A stretch of DNA of 41,941 bases from Acidovorax benzenivorans. GTDB taxonomy: Bacteria; Pseudomonadota; Gammaproteobacteria; Burkholderiales; Burkholderiaceae_C. Below the pieces are notes generated by a model that was not told where the DNA came from, did no database searches, and was given only the letters and a program-made list of their open reading frames with translations. Of the stretch, positions 23,001 through 30,368 are shown one piece after another (within the stretch, counting starts at the first letter, position 1; every line of letters begins with the position of its first letter). The position numbers were made by a program, and so were the translations under genes. Where the stretch lies: assembly GCF_028680575.1 (NCBI RefSeq), contig NZ_JAPCKI010000025.1, positions 1 to 41,941 on the forward strand, given 5' to 3'.

Positions 23001-26000
23001 ACCGTGTTTTTCGATCAGAACGGCAAGGCACTGGCGGCGGGTGCCACCAGTGGTGCCGCAGTGCTGACGGTGAATGCAGACACCGGGGCTTACCAGTTTG
23101 AGGTGCTGTCGGCGCTCAAGCACTCCTCGCAGGGCGAGGATCTGCTGACCCTGCCCAAGATCACTTTGTGGGGCCAGGACGGCGATGGCGACGCCATCGG
23201 TGTGGAGCTGGGCGTCAGCGTCAAGGACGACACTCCCGTCATTACCACGGTGGATCCCGACCCCGTGCCGGGCATCACGGTGCAACTGGTGGGCAGCGAC
23301 GCCGGGTACAACAACACCTGGGGCTACTACATCAAGAACGGCAGTGGCGAGCCCACCGCCGGCATGGTGGTCTGGGACAACGTGAAGAACCAGCCGGTGA
23401 CCAGCGTCACCCTGCCGCCCGGCGTGTTGCCTGGCCAGGTCGGTTTCTTCATGATCCCCAATGGCGACAGCCTCAACGGTTCGCTGGGCAACAGCATCCC
23501 GGTGAGCTTCTCCAAGGACGGCAGTGGCCAGTGGGTGGCGAACGTGGGGGGCTCTCCGCTTTCGGGCCAGGGGGCTCCCGCGCTGTTCGACAACAGCGCA
23601 CTGAATCTCGACGGCCTGTCGCATGTGAACACAGTGGCCGTGGGCTCCGTCACAGGCAATCAGAACTGGGAGGACATCTACGGCGGTGGCGACCGTGACT
23701 ACAACGACGTCATGCTCAATGTCTCCATGCCCCTGCTGGTGGACGACAGCTTCCTGAATGTCGATGCAGAGTCCGACCTGGGGTCCACACGCTTTAGCGT
23801 GAGCTACGGGGCAGACGGTGCGGCAGCACTGAATGGCAAGGTATTTGGCTTGGTGCTCAATGGCGGCGAGGGCAGTCCCTCGGGCTTCCGCGATACAGCG
23901 CTGTACTCCAATGGCCAGCCCTCGGATGTGCTGCTCAAGAACGGCCCTGGCGGCTCGGTGATCGGCTTTGTGATGGTGGACGGGGTGGAGAAGACCGTCT
24001 TCAAATTGTCCGTTGATGCTGCGACCGGCGAGGTGACCTTTGACCAGCAGCGCACCGTGGTGCACTCCACACCAGGTGATTCAAACGAGGTGCAGTCGGC
24101 GCTGGCGGACAAGATCGGGCTCAAGCTCACGGCCATCGATGGAGATGGTGACCAGGTGCACGCCAGCATCGACGTGGGCCGTATGCTCTTTATTGCCGAC
24201 GATGGCCCGGTGGCACTGGACGATACCGATGGGGCGCAGTGGGTGGTGGACCGCCTGGTGGCCACGGGCAACGTGCTGACCGGTGCAGGGACGACCTCCG
24301 GCCCTGCCGGAAAAGATCAGTACGAAGGCATGCAGGACGGCGCCAAAGCCGAGGTGGTACAGGTGCGTGCAGGCGCTGAAGGGGCCGTGTGGACCCCCGG
24401 TACGGCGGTCACCAGCGGTGGCAGCGCTACGGTGGCCGGCCAGTACGGCTCGCTCACCATGGAGTCTGACGGCGACTACGCCTACACCGGCCACCAGACG
24501 ACCATCCAGCTAGGGGATGGTGCCGGTGTACCGGCAGGCATGGATGCCTTCGACTACGGCAAGCCTTACACCACGAGCCTGGGTGAGCAGCTCATCACCA
24601 ACCCCGACTCTACGCAGACCGGTGGTGCCGTGGTGACCAGCCAGGGCAACGGTGTGGGCGTGGACGACCCGAGCGAACCCGTGCCGGGTGACGTGGGTGC
24701 GAGCACGCCCGAGCAGGTGGGTTACTCACCCAGCCAGGGCACGGAAGCCTTGTCGGTGGACTTGGGCAAGATGGCTGTGCGGGCGGTGGTGGACATCTCC
24801 AACCTGTACCAGGACGAATCCGGCCAGGTTGGCAACAACGGCGAAACCGGTCGGTGGGAGGCCTTTGATGCAGCTGGCAACAAAGTGGGCGAGGGGATGA
24901 TTGGCGGCACGCTGTTTGCCAACACCAACGTGCACCAGGGCCAGGTCGAGATCGAGGTGCTGGGCGCCGATGGCAACCCGATTGCCTTCCAGAACGTGGT
25001 GTTTACTGGCGTGGATTACCTTGCGGGCGACAAGGGCAGCGACAGCTCGGACTATTTCGTCAAGGCCGTCAGCTTTGAGGAGTATGTAGAGACCGGCTCC
25101 AAGGACCAGTTTAGCTACCAGATGAAGGATGGCGACGGCGACACCGACAGCGCCACGTTGACCATCGACGCGGGCCACCAGCTGAGCACCCAGGGCCTGG
25201 GCATGGTCTACGAAGACGGCCTCGCTACAGGCAACGTGGACAGCAGCCCGCATACCACTGACACCACAGGCACGCTGGGCATGGGCGGTGCCAGCTACAC
25301 CCTGGGTGTGCCGGTGCAAAAGGTCACCTCAGCAGGCGACGAGGTGCGCTGGACGGTGTCGGGAGATGGTAAGACGTTGACCGGCGAGGCAGGTGCGGGC
25401 GCTGACATACGCACGGTGGCCGTGGCCACCATCGATGACAGCGGCCAGTACAAGTTGGAGCTGAAGGGCCAGGTGGACCACGCCTATACCGAAAGTGGCG
25501 AAGAAAACCTGTATCTGCAACTGGTGGCCAACAAAACTGAGGGCGGTGAAACTGAGGTGCAGGGCTTCAACGTCAAAATCCAGGACGATGCTCCCGTCTA
25601 CGTGGGGGGCACGCAGGACACGCTAGTCGCCAACAGCGGTGTGGGCGAGGTCGTTGCCGACCTTGGCGCCCGTGTGGGGGCCGATGTGGTGGGGGCCGAT
25701 GTGAACATGGCGGCTACCACGACGGCGTCTGTGGGCGGCTCGTCGCTGCGCTACGTCTCCCTGTCGTACATGCAAGGGGGCTCGGTGCAGTCCACGGTGA
25801 TGACGGTGGACGGCAACAAGGTGTACTACCAGGCCAACAGCGATGGCACCATCAAGGCGGTGTACAACGACTGTGGCGAGATCAAGACCGCCTTCACAGT
25901 GGAAGGAGTTGTGAACGCCGATGGCACCACGAGTTATGTGACCAACATGGTGGCTGTGGCCGATAAGGTGCAAGTGGGCACGACGGAAGTTCCTGGCGGC

Positions 26001-27323
26001 ACGACGACCGTGGACAAGACGGTGACCTTTGGCAACAGCACGCAGGACAAGGTGTACAAGCCCGACAATTACATGCAGACATCTGCCGGGGGGGTCGCGG
26101 ACTCGGCCCGGTATGTGGATTCCGCCACGGGTATCTACATGCAGATTTCTGCCGAGAAGGACAAGACCATCGTCAACGAGGTCGAGCGGCAATGGGACGG
26201 CGATTGGAAGGTGAAGAAAGACGACACAACCTTTGGCCCTTCGACCAGCGACGAAGAGGTCAACTGGTCGTCCACGGGCGGTGGCAACGGTGGCGGGGGT
26301 TTTGGTGTGGGAGACAACTACATCGGCAATAAGAGTTCGGTGGGCGAAGAGGAAGACTCGCAGTCCGATGCCATCAAGGAGGGGGACGGCGCCGGAGAGC
26401 GGCTGGTCATCGAGTTCTTCAAGCCCGATGGCACACGCCTGAACGTGACATCAGCGGGCTTTGAACTGGATCACCTGGGCAAGAAGGAAACTGCCATCGT
26501 TACCGCTGCTACCACTACCACTCCCGTGGGGGCGTCGATGGACATCCAGGGGACGACCTCGGGCAATAACACGAACAGCGGGAACGCCAATGTGGAAACG
26601 CCTGTCGGGGTGGATCCTAGTGGCTCGGCGACTTTTAATACGGTGCAGTTTGCGGCCAAGGATGGGACGGAGTACCGCGTGACGGACGCCATGACGCTGA
26701 CCTATACCGAAACCGTGATCAACCCCCCGGTCATCGAGCCGGTCTATGCAGACCAGATGTGGATCGACTTCCAGGCGGTGGTCGTGGATGGCGACGGAGA
26801 TCAGCTGGCCGAACCGATCGACGTGAAGGTTGTCATCGATACCGACAACACACTCGACGGTGACAAGGTGGACCTGTCTGATCCCGCGAAGGGCGGCCTG
26901 GCCATCCAGGGCGGCGATGCTTCCGAAACCATCGTGGGAGGCGACGGCGACGACACCATCGACGGCCAGAAGGGCAGCGATACGATCACCGGCGGGGATG
27001 GCGATGACACGATCGAGATCAACCTAGCGGACAGCGCCCCTGGCGGCTCCGACAAGGATGTCGTCACGGACCTGGCCGAGGGTGACAAGATCGAAGTGGC
27101 GGATCTCCTGGCGGACGATGGCGGCGACTTGCTGGCAAGCCTGGCCCCCGCCGCTGACGCCGAAGGCGACACCACCATCGCGATCGACAGCAACGGGTCT
27201 GCGGGTGGCGGTGCGTCTCAGACGGTTGTGGTGGAGGACACTACACCTGCGGCCCTGGCGGTGGACTTGGCCCTGGGGGCGCCCAGCGTGGCGACCATCG
27301 AAGTCAAGCCGTCCGACGACTGA
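20001..27323 (+). CDS. Large RTX adhesin with LapA-type retention module
   Basis: This 2440-aa secreted protein starts MSQIATVVAVSGTAFAVDAN, the retention module that plugs the outer membrane channel (residues 1 to about 105). A TAAG motif (109-112) matches the LapG cleavage site of LapA. Next come a Gly/Glu stretch, then a 53-residue proline-rich segment (165-217, 35 Pro). T1SS-143/DUF5801-like modules follow, with EEES marks at about 226, 596, 764 and 932. A DUF4114-like domain (about 1090-1245, EDIYGGGDRDYNDVM) is followed by further modules and VCBS-like sequence. Three GGxGxD nonapeptides (about 2313-2339) and a C-terminal type I secretion signal end it. I start at 20001, eight bases after GGAG; ATG 19995 is alternative. 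One cysteine, Cys1958. Confidence 0.92.
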   Translation: MSQIATVVAVSGTAFAVDANGNRRALKAGDILQKGEVVQTPVDSRVELLMDDGKLLAVAPERSIKLDESVTQTAERPTAQDASVAQGTIDTVIQALQRGGDLNEQLEATAAGLGGGGGEGEGSSFVQLLRIFEGVDPLAYLYSFTPQSAPDIDVNPLAVLALGTPPAPAPAPIAPPPAPLPPAPPPAPNPPVPAPPPPAPPPPGLPPVSPPPPPPDPVRVSLSITLEEESVPSGRESRSVNGVIGNDEDESLYSYQQGTFDLGGGSIFSISVPGFAPVPVTTVGVTIYFNAQGEPIPQGDPTPPAVLLVITSSGSYTLTVVGPLQHAPGGGENFLALPTVTINGVTGEGGAFTAEVGMSVQDDIPVIDSSTEGIPTLMTSDRGVNQASNTGSEGTENDPQGPDADTDSNTFNGTAFVVSFGADGPKLRPGSGGDEGQSDKTPDGYAFSFQIGNGGATGLYATGTNTEIVLSATGNPGEVVGRDGSGNVVLTLQMDPQTGAVVMTQTGAIRHTAPDDEDGGLDELQALGKGVLSVVLAATDNDDDTVMAELDLGGRLLFGDDEPVYRHGDDEEEWSEEGDGTQYLRPGLEPSLALEAEEESVRVDGHKIGNDENDLPLTSTANGGLTQINGAIDWGADGFGQLTGVRVGSGEGASVVPVGQTVWFGADGSVMPAGPGGARPDGAAASLLVEASGNYTLTVLTTMNHAAGGEVVQGEDWLNLETVRLIGEDADGDSITVALETRVQDDVPLHVKVLGVPVPLVALLEEESASDGDGGVIGNNESLDWLGLLPLGSLNASTGHESMTGVVRWGADQFGGVEAVRVAGQEYAVGSAVATVYLDRNGQPIAEGDTSTPRSVMLEINGESGGYRLTVVGPLDHEAGGGENLMLLPTVTFVGVDGDGDQIGVNLYAKIQDDVPEHDKVDGKVVKLSALVEEESVPVSGGGTLGNNETESPDLSYVKSDSTGFQGAVEWGADQFGGLTSVKVKNGIFENSYSPSGGVVTVFFDQNGKALAAGATSGAAVLTVNADTGAYQFEVLSALKHSSQGEDLLTLPKITLWGQDGDGDAIGVELGVSVKDDTPVITTVDPDPVPGITVQLVGSDAGYNNTWGYYIKNGSGEPTAGMVVWDNVKNQPVTSVTLPPGVLPGQVGFFMIPNGDSLNGSLGNSIPVSFSKDGSGQWVANVGGSPLSGQGAPALFDNSALNLDGLSHVNTVAVGSVTGNQNWEDIYGGGDRDYNDVMLNVSMPLLVDDSFLNVDAESDLGSTRFSVSYGADGAAALNGKVFGLVLNGGEGSPSGFRDTALYSNGQPSDVLLKNGPGGSVIGFVMVDGVEKTVFKLSVDAATGEVTFDQQRTVVHSTPGDSNEVQSALADKIGLKLTAIDGDGDQVHASIDVGRMLFIADDGPVALDDTDGAQWVVDRLVATGNVLTGAGTTSGPAGKDQYEGMQDGAKAEVVQVRAGAEGAVWTPGTAVTSGGSATVAGQYGSLTMESDGDYAYTGHQTTIQLGDGAGVPAGMDAFDYGKPYTTSLGEQLITNPDSTQTGGAVVTSQGNGVGVDDPSEPVPGDVGASTPEQVGYSPSQGTEALSVDLGKMAVRAVVDISNLYQDESGQVGNNGETGRWEAFDAAGNKVGEGMIGGTLFANTNVHQGQVEIEVLGADGNPIAFQNVVFTGVDYLAGDKGSDSSDYFVKAVSFEEYVETGSKDQFSYQMKDGDGDTDSATLTIDAGHQLSTQGLGMVYEDGLATGNVDSSPHTTDTTGTLGMGGASYTLGVPVQKVTSAGDEVRWTVSGDGKTLTGEAGAGADIRTVAVATIDDSGQYKLELKGQVDHAYTESGEENLYLQLVANKTEGGETEVQGFNVKIQDDAPVYVGGTQDTLVANSGVGEVVADLGARVGADVVGADVNMAATTTASVGGSSLRYVSLSYMQGGSVQSTVMTVDGNKVYYQANSDGTIKAVYNDCGEIKTAFTVEGVVNADGTTSYVTNMVAVADKVQVGTTEVPGGTTTVDKTVTFGNSTQDKVYKPDNYMQTSAGGVADSARYVDSATGIYMQISAEKDKTIVNEVERQWDGDWKVKKDDTTFGPSTSDEEVNWSSTGGGNGGGGFGVGDNYIGNKSSVGEEEDSQSDAIKEGDGAGERLVIEFFKPDGTRLNVTSAGFELDHLGKKETAIVTAATTTTPVGASMDIQGTTSGNNTNSGNANVETPVGVDPSGSATFNTVQFAAKDGTEYRVTDAMTLTYTETVINPPVIEPVYADQMWIDFQAVVVDGDGDQLAEPIDVKVVIDTDNTLDGDKVDLSDPAKGGLAIQGGDASETIVGGDGDDTIDGQKGSDTITGGDGDDTIEINLADSAPGGSDKDVVTDLAEGDKIEVADLLADDGGDLLASLAPAADAEGDTTIAIDSNGSAGGGASQTVVVEDTTPAALAVDLALGAPSVATIEVKPSDD
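20325..20336 (+). other. Codons of the predicted LapG cleavage motif TAAG
   Basis: ACG GCG GCG GGT encodes Thr109-Ala-Ala-Gly112 in the adhesin. In Pseudomonas fluorescens LapA, the LapG protease cuts in a TAAG motif at about the same distance from the N-terminus. The residues before it (GGDLNEQLEA) and the glycine run after it are also what one expects of an exposed linker. A LapG-like protease gene lies 9 kb away on the minus strand. Confidence 0.75.
26937..27017 (+). repeat. Three RTX nonapeptide repeats in the adhesin
   Basis: Consecutive nonapeptides GGDGDDTID, GQKGSDTIT and GGDGDDTIE form a short calcium-binding beta-roll block near the C-terminus. Export by type I secretion is followed by calcium-driven folding of such repeats. 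Only three units are present, few compared with RTX toxins; the acidic segment DKDVVTDLAEGDKIEVADLL after them is typical of type I secretion C-terminal regions. Confidence 0.88.
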
Positions 27324-27365
27324 CCAAGCCGCACGCCTGGGACGGTGTTCCAGGCGTCGTTGGTC
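27322..27365 (+). terminator. Hairpin at the adhesin stop codon, possible transcript end
   Basis: ACGCCTGG (27333-27340) pairs with CCAGGCGT (27350-27357), and an outer GACCAA (27322-27327) pairs with TTGGTC (27360-27365), with a small internal loop. The stem begins in the stop codon. No U-run follows, so this is a candidate transcript-stabilising or Rho-linked structure rather than a clear intrinsic terminator. Confidence 0.4.
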
Positions 27366-27431
27366 GCTGTGTCCTTGCCCAAGGCCCTTGCGCTTCGCAG
27401 CGTGAGGCCCCTTTCTATTGAATAGTCAGTA

Positions 27432-27480
27432 AAAATGGCCGCTTGAGCCTGTGGTGAGGCAGAGTTTGCTATCAATTTTG
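27432..27480 (-). repeat. Dispersed intergenic repeat, copy 3 (divergent, reverse orientation)
   Basis: Read on the minus strand it gives AAAATTGATAGC, a variable stretch, CAAGC and GGCCATTTTT, the same order of elements as copies 1 (8338) and 2 (13606) but without the TGCT after GATAGC. It lies in the 264-bp gap between the convergent adhesin and LapD-like genes, where I see no gene. Confidence 0.4.
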
Positions 27481-27587
27481 GTATCTCGCTAGCGCTGCAG
27501 GCGAGTGCTACGGGTGCTTAAACTCAAGCCCTGCGGACAGGCAGCGGGGCTCCGGGCGGCAACCGCCCTGCTGTAGGGCGAGCCGTT

Positions 27588-29501
27588 TTAACGGATACCC
27601 GGCCCAGTGGCGCCGTCGAAGCCCAGGGATGCCAGCAGCGGCAGATCGTCCCGCGATTCCACCCCCAGGGCGATGACCTGGATACCAATCGCGTGGGCGA
27701 TGTTGCATAGGCCCCGCAAGAATTCCTGGTTGCCCAGGTTGTCGCCAATGCCGCGCACGTAGCTGGGGTGGACCTTGATGTAGTCCAGCCCCAGGTCGGC
27801 GAGCTTGTTGCCCTCGGTGAAGCGCTGGCCGAAGTATTCGATGCCCACACGGCAGCCCAGTTGCTGCAGGGTGTGGGCCAGTTCCTTGAAGGCGTCGAAC
27901 GCGCGGAACACGCCGTATTCGGGCACCTCGAACAGCAGGCGTGCGCACATGTCGGGGTAGGCATGCAGCAGCTGGGTGAGTTCGTTGCGGAAGCGGAAGT
28001 CCGCGATGGTTTCCGCCGAGAGGTTGACTGCAATGTCTCCGGCCGAGCTGCGCAGGTGATCGATAGCCAAGCGCACCACGCGCAGGTCGATGGGGGCGGT
28101 GAGGTTGAGGTGGGCCGCCATGGGCATGAAGTCGCCTGCCGACAGCAGCGCACCGGAGGCATCGGCCACCAGGCGGATCACGCCTTCCTGGTGGATGGCA
28201 CCATCACCGCTGCCGTCCACCACGGGGTAGAAGGCCAGCTGCAACCGGCCGCCGCTGACGGCCTCGGTCAGCAGGGTGCGCCACTGTTCGGCAGGCCGCG
28301 CGTCGGCCGCGTGCGTGCCCTCGTCCACATACATGCTGTTGGGCCCAAGGGACGCTGCACGGGCCAGCGCTTCATCGGCGCGGCTGAAAAGTTCGCCCAC
28401 AGGTTCCTGCCTGCGGTATCCCACTGCGCCCATGTGAAACAGGTCCGGGACGATTGCTGACCAGTGCGGCAGCCACTGCGAGGACAGGGCGGCGAAGATG
28501 TCCTGTGCCGCATCTTGGGGCGATGGCGTGGAGGGGCACAACACCCCGAACTCGCCCCCTTTGAGGCGACCAGCCCGCTGGCCGGGTTTGCCCTCGCCGC
28601 TCTTGTACAGCACGGTGCCCAGGTGCTTGAGCAGTGCGTCGGCCTTCTGGTGCCCCAGCTGGTTGTTCAGCCCTTCGAGATCAGTCAGCCGCAGGATCAC
28701 CAGGCTGCCTGCAGAGAGAAACTGCTCCCCTTCCAGCGCCTCCTGAAGGTGCGACAGGAAGTAGTCCCGGCTGGAAAGCCCTGTCACCGCATCGCGGTTG
28801 ACCTTCTTGCGCAGGCCGTCCAGGCGCGCGGCCTCCTCTCCGAACATCGACCGCAGGCGCGTGACCATGTCATTCATGCCCCGGGCCACGCTGCGCAGCT
28901 CCGGCGTGCTCGGCTCGGCAATCTTGATGAAGCGCCGGTCTGCGATGGCCTCGGCCTGTGCCACCACGTCGCGCAGGGGCTTGGTGATGCGCTTGACGGC
29001 CAGGGTGCCAATGCCACCTGCTACGACACTGCCCAGAACAAACCAGGCCAGCAGCTCCAGGGTGCCCGTCCACAGGCTCTGGTAGGCGTACTGGTCGTGG
29101 CTGGCGAGGGTGAGGGTGCCGTATTGCTTCCAGCCGTCCTGGATCTGGGCCCGGCCGGGCTCGGCGTTCATGGGAATCAGCCGCGCAAACCAGGCCGGTG
29201 CGCCCTGCAAGGAGCCTGAGAAGCTGCGTTCGACCAGCGTCTGACCAGTGGGCGACACAATCCGGATGAAGCGGTAGTGCCCCGCGTCGAACTGTGCTGC
29301 CACCTGCAGTTCGACCGTCACGGGGTCCTTGTCCAGCTGCGACAGCGCCAGCGCCAGCGAGGTCGCGTTGTCGATGTTCTTGACCTGCAGTTGCTGCTGC
29401 AGGTAGTGCCGGGCAGACAGCACACTGACCAGCATGCTGCCCCCAAACGCAAGCGCCATGACCAGGCCGATGGCGAGCCAGAGTTGTTTGGTGAGTGACA
29501 T
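27588..29501 (-). CDS. lapD: LapD-like c-di-GMP receptor with degenerate GGDEF and EAL domains
   Basis: This 637-aa inner membrane protein has helix 1 at about 8-28, a periplasmic LapD_MoxY domain (about 30-148), helix 2 at 148-168, a HAMP segment, then GGDEF and EAL domains. The diguanylate cyclase motif is RLKGGEF (312-318) and the EAL motif is replaced by QEG (438-440); other catalytic positions (PEYG, EYFG) also differ, so it should bind but not make or cut c-di-GMP. Trp124 in DGWKQ fits the LapD tryptophan (W125 in P. fluorescens) that binds LapG. I start at MSLTKQLWLA. The LapG-like gene is 31 bp upstream. Confidence 0.93.
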   Translation of the reverse strand: MSLTKQLWLAIGLVMALAFGGSMLVSVLSARHYLQQQLQVKNIDNATSLALALSQLDKDPVTVELQVAAQFDAGHYRFIRIVSPTGQTLVERSFSGSLQGAPAWFARLIPMNAEPGRAQIQDGWKQYGTLTLASHDQYAYQSLWTGTLELLAWFVLGSVVAGGIGTLAVKRITKPLRDVVAQAEAIADRRFIKIAEPSTPELRSVARGMNDMVTRLRSMFGEEAARLDGLRKKVNRDAVTGLSSRDYFLSHLQEALEGEQFLSAGSLVILRLTDLEGLNNQLGHQKADALLKHLGTVLYKSGEGKPGQRAGRLKGGEFGVLCPSTPSPQDAAQDIFAALSSQWLPHWSAIVPDLFHMGAVGYRRQEPVGELFSRADEALARAASLGPNSMYVDEGTHAADARPAEQWRTLLTEAVSGGRLQLAFYPVVDGSGDGAIHQEGVIRLVADASGALLSAGDFMPMAAHLNLTAPIDLRVVRLAIDHLRSSAGDIAVNLSAETIADFRFRNELTQLLHAYPDMCARLLFEVPEYGVFRAFDAFKELAHTLQQLGCRVGIEYFGQRFTEGNKLADLGLDYIKVHPSYVRGIGDNLGNQEFLRGLCNIAHAIGIQVIALGVESRDDLPLLASLGFDGATGPGIR

Positions 29502-29532
29502 GGTGCTGTATCTCCAAGAAAGGGCGCAGCGC

Positions 29533-30231
29533 TCAGAAGCCTTCTTGCCGCATGCGCTCGAGCACATCGCGCCAGCGCGACAGGCGGGCCGTCGGGTCTG
29601 CCGAAGAAGTGGTGGCGCCAGAGACCCAGAGGCCTTCGTTGTTGAAGCTGAAGACGGGTGAAAGATCGGATCGGGACGATGCGGGGCGGATGTTGGTGAT
29701 CAGGTTGTCCAGCACCATGGGTTCGTCCGACGGCTGGGGGTAGTAGCCCAGCACCATGTGCGCCTCGCTTTTGGTGCTGCCTGCGCCCCCGATCCGCGCT
29801 CTGACATAGATCATGCGCAGCTTGGCGTTGGGGACCCCCATGTGCAACAGTGTGATGTACTTTGCGATGGAGAAGTCTTCGCAGTCGCCCGCGTTTCTTC
29901 CCATGAACTCCAGGGGGGTGGCCCAGTAGTCGTCCTGCTGCCAGACCGCCATATCGTTTTCGAACAGCATGCGCCGGTTGAAGAAGTTGTTGACGTGGGC
30001 CAGCTTCTCGGCTTCGCTCAGATGGCTTCCCTCGGCCATCATGGCTCTCCAGGCAATGACAAGATTGGAGCCCTTGGCGCCGTAGCGTTGCAGCGCTGCA
30101 GACTGAATCCTGTCCAGATCCGGTGCGCTGAATACAACTCCCAGCACCAAGGCGATGGTGAGCGCCATCAGCGCCCGAAGTTGCGTAGTGACTCGGGGCG
30201 CGCGCTTTAAAAGGGGCGGCAGGGAGGGCAT
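29533..30231 (-). CDS. lapG: LapG-like periplasmic cysteine protease
   Basis: This 232-aa transglutaminase-like protease (BTLCP family) has an N-terminal hydrophobic export signal at about residues 17-36. The catalytic triad is visible as Cys117 in NAGDCEDFSIAK, His158 in SEAHMVLGYY and Asp175 in MVLDNLIT. Asp116 and Glu118 beside the cysteine correspond to the LapG calcium-site residues. In the Pseudomonas and Bordetella systems LapG clips the adhesin at the retention module unless LapD holds it. It lies just upstream of the LapD-like gene and is divergent from the outer membrane channel gene. Confidence 0.95.
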   Translation of the reverse strand: MPSLPPLLKRAPRVTTQLRALMALTIALVLGVVFSAPDLDRIQSAALQRYGAKGSNLVIAWRAMMAEGSHLSEAEKLAHVNNFFNRRMLFENDMAVWQQDDYWATPLEFMGRNAGDCEDFSIAKYITLLHMGVPNAKLRMIYVRARIGGAGSTKSEAHMVLGYYPQPSDEPMVLDNLITNIRPASSRSDLSPVFSFNNEGLWVSGATTSSADPTARLSRWRDVLERMRQEGF

Positions 30232-30368
30232 GGAACGCGGAAGACGCGGCTACCTTGCTGAAAAGTACCTGGTCGGGGGCGCAGTGACTTCTTTGTAAAA
30301 AAAAACTGTGCGAGTTTCAAGGTAAATGTTACGTTTCGATTCTGCATCACAAACGATTCGGAGTCGCC

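Noticed and set aside
20676..27017. CRISPR or tandem DNA repeat array in the adhesin gene
   Set aside because: The repeats are diverged protein modules of 168 residues and three RTX nonapeptides, all in one reading frame; there are no short direct repeats with unique spacers.
20001..27323. RTX toxin interpretation of the large gene
   Set aside because: There is no pore-forming or enzymatic domain and no HlyC-type acyltransferase gene. The retention module and LapD/LapG genes indicate an adhesin.
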